From: an archaeon
GTDB lineage: Archaea; Nanobdellota; Nanobdellia; Pacearchaeales; GW2011-AR1
Reading direction: 5' to 3'
NCBI GenBank assembly: GCA_030699005.1
Contig: JAUYLQ010000047.1
Coordinates: 1-9,517, forward strand
DNA: 9,517 nucleotides
Part shown: positions 6,748 through 9,517 of the stretch, in pieces
Layout of the letters: every line of letters begins with the position of its first letter
Position numbering within the stretch: the stretch's first letter is position 1
Made by a program: the position numbers and the translations under genes
Notes under the pieces: model-generated
Told to the model about the DNA's origin: nothing
The model's input: the letters and a program-made list of their open reading frames with translations, nothing else
Databases searched by the model: none

Positions 6748-7610
6748 ATTTTAATTTCACCTTTTTGCCAGGCTCTTAGGATTTCTCTTGAGGTTTTGTC
6801 TTCATCCACAATTCCGCCTTTCTTTAGAAAATTTTTTTTACGCCCGACTTTTTCAATAAGCTCTTCAGAATTCTCTGCTTCCAGTCTATAGTATTTTTCC
6901 AGGTAGGTTTTATACATTTTAAAAAGTTCATTTATTATTAATTCAGGGTCTCTTATTTGCGAGTAACTTTTACCCCCAAAAATTGTTGATTTTGATATTT
7001 TTTCCTTGTCTGTACTTGAATATTCTTCTTTTGGAATCACGCCAGGAGAATCAAGCATTACAACATCTTCAGAAAGCCTTATTTTTTGGATATTCTTGGT
7101 GAAACCGGCATCAGATCCGACTCCCGCTCCGCTTTTTCCAGATAAAATATTAATCAGTGAACTTTTTCCAGTGTTAGGGTATCCAATAATCCCTACCTTA
7201 ATTTTCCCCTCTTCAGACAGTATAATTTTATCTTTTTTTATTTCCCTTCTTTCCCTTTTTTCAATTTTTTTTGCAGTTATTTTTATCAAATCCCTTAATT
7301 TTTTTATGCCTGTCCTATTTGTGCAGGAAACAACCACGCTCGGATAAACTTGTTTTTTTATCTTTTCAATCTTTTCCTTGCTTGCAAGGTCTCACTTATT
7401 TAGTACATAAATTATCTTTTTATTTTGCTTTTCTATTTCTTCTTCAAGACCAAGATTTCTTGTTTCTTCAAAGAACCTTGCGTCAAGAACTTCAATTATT
7501 ATGTCTGAAGAGTCAACTATCCTTTTTGCAACTTCGGGATATTTCACCCTTTGCCTGTGCATGTTCTCAATATGCCCCGTTCTTCTTGACGAAAAAAGAT
7601 ATCTTTTCAT
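6744..7610 (-). pseudogene. Circularly permuted GTPase (YlqF/RbgA/Nog2-like) with in-frame TGA in the G4 motif
   Basis: Read through one TGA (7392-7394) this is a single 288-residue frame with no indel. The G motifs occur in permuted order: G4 NK-[TGA]-D at residues 71-74, G5-like SCTNRTG (95-101), G1 GYPNTGKSS (143-151), G2 Thr in DAGFTKN, G3 DSPG (187-190). This order defines the YlqF/RbgA/Nog2-type ribosome-assembly GTPases. The N-terminal DIIIEVLDARFFEETRN segment is also typical. The TGA replaces the variable residue of NKxD, while everything on both sides is conserved. Possible explanations are a sequencing or assembly error, a recent nonsense mutation, or recoding. The gene's own TAA stop and the lack of TGA inside other genes argue against general reassignment. 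TTTAAA at 7632-7637 gives a leaderless ATG at 7610. The gene lies 56 bp downstream of tRNA-Gln. Confidence 0.85.
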
Positions 7611-7631
7611 GAAATTGATAGGAAGAGCAAG

Positions 7632-7637
7632 TTTAAA
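7632..7637 (-). promoter_or_regulatory. TATA box for the GTPase gene
   Basis: Palindromic TTTAAA lies 22-27 nt before the ATG at 7610. It sits between the tRNA 3' end and the GTPase gene, suggesting separate transcription of the protein gene in leaderless form. Confidence 0.5.
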
Positions 7638-7660
7638 GAGGTTTTTCCCAGAATCAGAGA

Positions 7661-7666
7661 AAAAAA
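7661..7666 (-). terminator. Oligo-T terminator of tRNA-Gln
   Basis: Six A on the plus strand give TTTTTT on the minus strand immediately after the tRNA discriminator base. Short oligo-T tracts are the usual archaeal intrinsic termination signal. Confidence 0.55.
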
Positions 7667-7739
7667 TAGCCCCACCAGGATTCGAACCTGGGTCACAAGC
7701 TCCAGAGGCTTGAATACTTGACCGCTGTACTATGGGGCT
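7667..7739 (-). tRNA. tRNA-Gln (anticodon CUG)
   Basis: The 73-nt gene folds as a complete cloverleaf. Acceptor AGCCCCA pairs with TGGGGCT and discriminator A follows. The D stem is GTAC/GTAT, and the anticodon stem CAAGC/GCTTG carries loop CTCTGGA, giving anticodon CTG. The variable loop is TGAC, and the T stem CCAGG/CCTGG has loop TTCGAAT. CCA is not encoded, as is common in archaea. No intron is present. With C at position 34 it decodes CAG and is not itself an Elp3 substrate, which needs U34. Six T residues follow the 3' end on the transcribed strand. Confidence 0.96.
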
Positions 7740-7763
7740 TCTAAAAACTCAATATAACTGATT

Positions 7764-7771
7764 ATTAAAAT
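7764..7771 (-). promoter_or_regulatory. Possible TATA box for tRNA-Gln
   Basis: The minus strand reads AATTTTAATAATC around 25-32 nt before the first tRNA base at 7739. It is a moderate TATA match in a very AT-rich stretch, so the exact box is uncertain. Confidence 0.35.
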
Positions 7772-7804
7772 TTATCTTTTTTAATGGAACATTATTAGAT
7801 AAGA

Positions 7805-7813
7805 TTTATATAA
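7805..7813 (+). promoter_or_regulatory. TATA box for the diadenylate cyclase gene
   Basis: TTTATATAA is the best TATA match in the window. It lies 21-29 nt before ATG 7834, predicting transcription from at or next to the start codon. It divides the 94-bp gap between the divergent tRNA-Gln and cyclase genes. Confidence 0.7.
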
Positions 7814-7833
7814 GGATTTTTCCCATAAATTTT

Positions 7834-8415
7834 ATGGATGAAGCACTTTACAAAAAAATAGAAGAAACTCTTTTGCAAGTAGGTTTAAAAATTGCAAAAA
7901 GAGGTGAAGGGGCACTTTTTGTCGTTGGCAAAGTTAAATATAAACCTCTTGTTGACCAGACCATTCCGCCATTTAAAGTATATGAAAATGCAAAACTTCT
8001 CGAATCTCTTGCATTAATGGACGGGGCTGTTGTAATAAATGAGGGGGGTTTTATGGAAGCATATGGAGTTAAAATAAGGGGAGGGAAAGTTATGAAAAAC
8101 TTTGGAACGAGGCACAGTGCTGCGATAAGTTCAGCAAGAGGCGACAATCTGGTTGTTATTGTTTCTGAAGAAGATAGAAAAGTTAAAATTTTAAAGAAGG
8201 GAAAAATGGTTATGCAAATTGATGCCCTTCAAAAAGATATTGAGAAAAATGTCCCCCAAGCCGTTAAAATTTTAGAATCAATTGGAGTTGGAGCAATTGG
8301 GACAATTGGTTCAAGTTTTCTCATTCCTACAATTGGAATCACTCTTTTGCCTGGAGTTATTCTATTTGGTTCTGCTTATTATATTGGAAGTTTTTTAAAG
8401 AGAAAGTTTGGTTGA
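7834..8415 (+). CDS. Diadenylate cyclase (DAC/DisA_N domain) with C-terminal membrane anchor
   Basis: DAC-domain enzymes condense two ATP into cyclic di-AMP, a second messenger that controls osmolyte and potassium balance. The two signature motifs are present: DGA at residues 63-65 (LMDGAVVINEGG) and GTRHSAA at 91-97. The strand VVIVSEE (107-113), expected after RH, follows. The N-terminal ~50 residues are a short adapter (ALFVVGKV). After the domain, residues ~148-188 are a Gly-rich hydrophobic stretch that fits two short membrane helices joined by a Pro turn (FLIPTIGITLLPG). A basic KRKFG end follows. Bacterial CdaA carries its membrane helices at the N-terminus and DisA is soluble, so this C-terminal anchor is a distinct layout. 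The stop is TGA. No c-di-AMP phosphodiesterase or receptor is visible nearby. Confidence 0.9.
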   Translation: MDEALYKKIEETLLQVGLKIAKRGEGALFVVGKVKYKPLVDQTIPPFKVYENAKLLESLALMDGAVVINEGGFMEAYGVKIRGGKVMKNFGTRHSAAISSARGDNLVVIVSEEDRKVKILKKGKMVMQIDALQKDIEKNVPQAVKILESIGVGAIGTIGSSFLIPTIGITLLPGVILFGSAYYIGSFLKRKFG

Positions 8416-8534
8416 TTCAAGTCAAGAGTTTTATAATTATTATCCCCCAATGGGCAGAATAGAAGTTATCAGGTTAATGTTAGAGATATGGGTTAGGGAA
8501 AAATAAAAGTTTAATTGTAAAATAATGTCAATGG

Positions 8535-8690
8535 TTAAAGCCTGATTTTTGAATCCTTTACATCGGTGTGCTGGTTTAACCTTCCTTCTGAAAGGCAGTC
8601 ATAGCAAACGTGATATGTTCCGTCTTTTTCTTTTACTCTTCCAGTTCCATTGCATTTTCTGCATATTTCCTCTTTGTCCAAGTATCCCAT
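8535..8690 (-). CDS. 51-aa zinc-ribbon protein with DnaJ-like CxxCxGxG motif
   Basis: This short gene starts at ATG 8690 and ends TAA at 8535-8537. The 51 residues contain C10-x2-C13-N-G-T-G (CRKCNGTGRV) and C29-x2-C32 (CYDCLSEG). The first motif matches one CxxCxGxG repeat of the DnaJ zinc-finger region and the second supplies the other half of a four-cysteine zinc site. There is no J domain or other DnaJ part, so it is best read as a stand-alone zinc ribbon. A strong TATA box (8712-8720) lies at the leaderless distance, and both CxxC pairs are in one frame, which together argue for a real gene. The partner or substrate is unknown. Confidence 0.8.
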   Translation of the reverse strand: MGYLDKEEICRKCNGTGRVKEKDGTYHVCYDCLSEGRLNQHTDVKDSKIRL

Positions 8691-8711
8691 ACAAAACAAA
8701 CTTACCCCCCC

Positions 8712-8720
8712 TATATAAAT
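8712..8720 (-). promoter_or_regulatory. TATA box for the zinc-ribbon gene
   Basis: The minus strand reads ATTTATATA, 22-30 nt before ATG 8690. A run of eight C at 8705-8711 on the plus strand (G-run on the transcribed strand) lies between TATA box and start; no ribosome binding site is present. Confidence 0.6.
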
Positions 8721-8741
8721 TTGATTATTGTGGGATAGTTT

Positions 8742-9050
8742 TTAGATAATTAGGAAGGTTAGAAGAAATGCTATAGCTGTTATAACAAAGAATATCAAAA
8801 GTGTTCTAAACAGGAGTGCAATGGCTTCTTTCTTTTTTCCATCAAGATACCACATTACGGGCCTTCCAAAAACAAGGCTTCCCGTAAAAGCAGCTGAAAA
8901 TACAAAAAGCATAATCATAAAAATCGGACTTAGAACACTCTCTTTTCCATCAAAAATGTTTTCAAGAAAAGACATTAAGTAAGCAACAGCTACAATGTAA
9001 GCCGAAGTTCCAAGGGCATTTATTAGAGAGTATTTAGTTATTTTTCCCAT
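8742..9050 (-). CDS. Small three-helix membrane protein (102 aa)
   Basis: Hydropathy by eye gives three membrane helices at about residues 9-29, 41-62 and 79-102. A conserved-looking loop, GRPVMWYLDGKKKEA, lies between helices 2 and 3, and the N-terminus is KYSLINALGTSAYI. I recall similar ~100-aa proteins with 'SLLNALGTxxYI' and 'GRPxxLYLDGKKKEA' motifs from DPANN archaea and Patescibacteria, annotated only as hypothetical membrane proteins. No function is known to me. The Lys-rich loop after helix 2 would be cytoplasmic by the positive-inside rule. The gene precedes the zinc-ribbon gene on the same strand by 51 bp, but each has its own TATA box. Confidence 0.85.
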   Translation of the reverse strand: MGKITKYSLINALGTSAYIVAVAYLMSFLENIFDGKESVLSPIFMIMLFVFSAAFTGSLVFGRPVMWYLDGKKKEAIALLFRTLLIFFVITAIAFLLTFLII

Positions 9051-9063
9051 ATAAAATTTAAGG

Positions 9064-9090
9064 CCAGAGGATTTAATAATTTTTCTCTGG
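9064..9090. promoter_or_regulatory. TATA box framed by an inverted repeat, upstream of the membrane-protein gene
   Basis: CCAGAG (9064-9069) and its complement CTCTGG (9085-9090) flank the minus-strand TATA-like ATTATTAAAT (9071-9080), which lies 21-30 nt before ATG 9050. The arms straddle the likely basal promoter, so a dimeric repressor site is conceivable; the arms are only six bases. Confidence 0.35.
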
Positions 9091-9094
9091 GAAT

Positions 9095-9106
9095 TTTTTT
9101 ATAAAA
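9095..9106 (+). promoter_or_regulatory. Possible TATA box upstream of the structured RNA region
   Basis: TTTTTTATAAAA lies 26-37 nt before the first strong stem at 9132 and would suit a plus-strand start near 9127-9130. The box is nearly palindromic, and TTTAAA at 9244-9249 could equally drive a minus-strand RNA through the same region. Confidence 0.35.
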
Positions 9107-9125
9107 CTTTAAAAATAAAGGGATT

Positions 9126-9230
9126 ATTCAGATACTATTGCAACCTTCGCGATTTTCATCGGAGGCATTTGAAAAAATCGCCATTCCGATAAACACGATG
9201 CGTATGTGCAATCGCGCCCCGATAGTATAG
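9126..9230. ncRNA. Candidate structured RNA, strand uncertain
   Basis: A CpG-rich island of about 100 bases stands in AT-rich intergenic DNA and is nested by complementarity. Outer stem: ATACTATTG (9132-9140) with CGATAGTAT (9220-9228), one G-U. Second stem: CGCGATT (9148-9154) with AATCGCG (9210-9216). Inside are ATCGGA plus GGC (9158-9166) with GCC-AT-TCCGAT (9180-9190), and a short CACG/TGTG hairpin (9194-9208), making a three-way junction. An alternative stem, GCGATTTT (9149-9156) with AAAATCGC (9174-9181), excludes the second and third stems. I see no match to tRNA, 5S, SRP or RNase P landmarks, nor a clear C/D or H/ACA layout. Only trivial reading frames cross it. Confidence 0.4.
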
Positions 9231-9262
9231 AGTAAAAAATTACTTTAAACTCGGTAAAATTA

Positions 9263-9308
9263 ATGGGGAATAAATTTTGCTAGGGGAACCCCAAAGCAAA
9301 ACTCCCAT
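9263..9308. repeat. Hairpin-forming inverted repeat
   Basis: TTTTGCT (9275-9281) pairs with AGCAAAA (9295-9301) around GGGGAACCCC (9283-9292). Outside it ATGGG (9263-9267) can pair with CCCAT (9304-9308). The orientation and role are unclear. No T-run follows on the plus strand, and only a weak TTAATTTT follows on the minus strand. Confidence 0.5.
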
Positions 9309-9342
9309 AAAAAACTAATAAGAATATTATATAAAAAACTAA
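9307..9342. repeat. Two 12-bp direct repeats, 24-bp period
   Basis: ATAAAAAACTAA occurs at 9307-9318 and again at 9331-9342, exactly 24 bp apart. The second copy follows TATTAT and forms a TATA-like TTATATAAAA (9327-9336) on the plus strand. Confidence 0.55.
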
Positions 9343-9345
9343 CTC

Positions 9346-9427
9346 AAACTAGGGTCACTCAAATAAACTCCCCTCATACGCCCGTGCCGAACGGCGACCA
9401 AGTTTAGTCCTGTTGTTAATGGGAGTT
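9346..9427. other. Second CpG-rich segment with pseudoknot-like complementarity
   Basis: AAACT-AG-GGTC (9346-9356) is complementary to GACC-A-AGTTT (9396-9405). It encloses the GC-rich palindrome GCCGAACGGC (9386-9395). AACTCCC (9366-9372), inside that stem, matches GGGAGTT (9421-9427) outside it, a pseudoknot topology. ATGGGAGTT (9419-9427) also matches AACTCCCAT at 9300-9308. It may be RNA, but the right edge overlaps a possible coding end. Confidence 0.3.
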
Positions 9428-9517
9428 ACAACTCTCAGTATCCCATTCTATGTTGTAATCTATTATAGAAGATAAAACTCCAAAAGTAAACCCTGATTTG
9501 TTTATTCCATCATATAA
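9416..9517 (-). CDS. Possible 3' end of a minus-strand gene (partial)
   Basis: From the window edge the minus strand is open for 33 codons and closes with TAA at 9416-9418. The peptide begins LYDGINKSGFTFGVL and ends TESCNSH. The other two minus frames contain stops at once, and the composition looks protein-like. The fragment is too short to identify and no start is inside the window. Confidence 0.4.
   Translation of the reverse strand, partial: LYDGINKSGFTFGVLSSIIDYNIEWDTESCNSH

Larger units (their letters stand above)
9051..9415. other. 365-bp intergenic region
   Basis: No convincing protein gene is present. It contains the promoter of the membrane-protein gene, the candidate RNA at 9126-9230, a hairpin at 9263-9308, two 12-bp direct repeats at 9307-9342, and a second CpG-rich segment at 9346-9427. 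This is the only long non-coding stretch in an otherwise tightly packed window, where other gaps are about 20-120 bp. Confidence 0.7.

Noticed and set aside
7006..7713. Plus-strand open frames opposite the GTPase and tRNA
   Set aside because: They are antisense to conserved GTPase motifs and the tRNA and have no recognisable protein features.
6437..8415. Genome-wide reassignment of TGA
   Set aside because: TGA plausibly ends the 89-aa gene and the cyclase, read-through would add only six or seven residues, and no other conserved gene contains TGA; TGG is used for Trp throughout.
8450..8506. 18-codon reading frame MGRIEVIRLMLEIWVREK after the cyclase gene
   Set aside because: Very short, and the TATA-like TTTTATAAT (8429-8437) is too close to its ATG for the spacing seen elsewhere; no other support.
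9123..9230. Plus-strand frame with IPINTMRMCNRAPIV, and minus-strand frame ending KIAKVAIVSE
   Set aside because: Both are short, lack a start with a properly spaced TATA box, and overlap on opposite strands within the same nested stems; structured RNA explains the composition better.
9351..9450. Resemblance to 5S rRNA (CCGAAC followed by AAG and TTTAG)
   Set aside because: The loop-C-like string is there, but helix I, helix II spacing and the 3' domain cannot be placed, and the CCGAAC lies inside a palindrome that explains it.
1..9517. CRISPR array, transposon, integrase or phage genes
   Set aside because: No regularly spaced repeats, terminal inverted repeats, transposase or integrase motifs were seen on either strand.

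Overview
The window looks like a chromosomal segment of a DPANN-type archaeon, most likely from the Pacearchaeota/Woesearchaeota/Nanoarchaeota range; this placement is inferred from protein content and was not searched. The evidence is an AT-rich sequence, short genes, an archaeal Elp3 and an archaeal-type tRNA-Gln without encoded CCA. There is also a secreted protein carrying a beta domain with a 'LPxL(N/D)xSAT(L/V)TLYN' signature that I recall from DPANN surface proteins. Almost every gene has a TTTAAA or TTTATA box about 22-30 nt before its ATG and no Shine-Dalgarno sequence, so transcripts are probably leaderless. Nine of the eleven CDS stop codons seen in the window are TAA, two are TGA and none is TAG.

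Layout: (1) 1-2616 (+) is the 3' part of a large extracellular carbohydrate-active protein: end of a binding domain, Ig-like domain, alpha/alpha-toroid domain with a calcium loop, DPANN beta domain, ConA-like domain. (2) 2647-3177 (+) is a conserved hypothetical. It converges on a minus-strand set: a 127-aa protein (3174-3557), a Trm9-like methyltransferase (3603-4208) and an unknown 152-aa protein (4244-4702). (3) The 152-aa gene is divergent from elp3 (4753-6147, +) across a 50-bp gap with one palindromic TATA box in the middle. elp3 is followed by two small unknown genes (6170-6439 and 6493-6747). (4) 6744-7610 (-) is a circularly permuted GTPase broken by an in-frame TGA inside its NKxD motif, and 7667-7739 (-) is tRNA-Gln(CUG). 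(5) 7834-8415 (+) is a diadenylate cyclase with a C-terminal membrane anchor. (6) 8535-8690 (-) is a 51-aa zinc-ribbon protein, and 8742-9050 (-) is a three-helix membrane protein. (7) 9051-9415 has no convincing gene but holds two CpG-rich islands of nested complementarity in AT-rich DNA, probably structured RNA. The window ends in what may be the 3' end of another minus-strand gene.

Functional links: Elp3 and the Trm9-like enzyme would act in sequence on wobble uridines of tRNA (cm5U, then mcm5U), and the 152-aa gene sits between them under a shared promoter. The diadenylate cyclase points to c-di-AMP signalling at the membrane. The GTPase family acts in ribosome assembly. The points most worth a second look are the TGA in the GTPase, the Elp3/Trm9 neighbourhood, the shared divergent promoter, the anchored cyclase, and the unexplained RNA-like region at 9126-9427.
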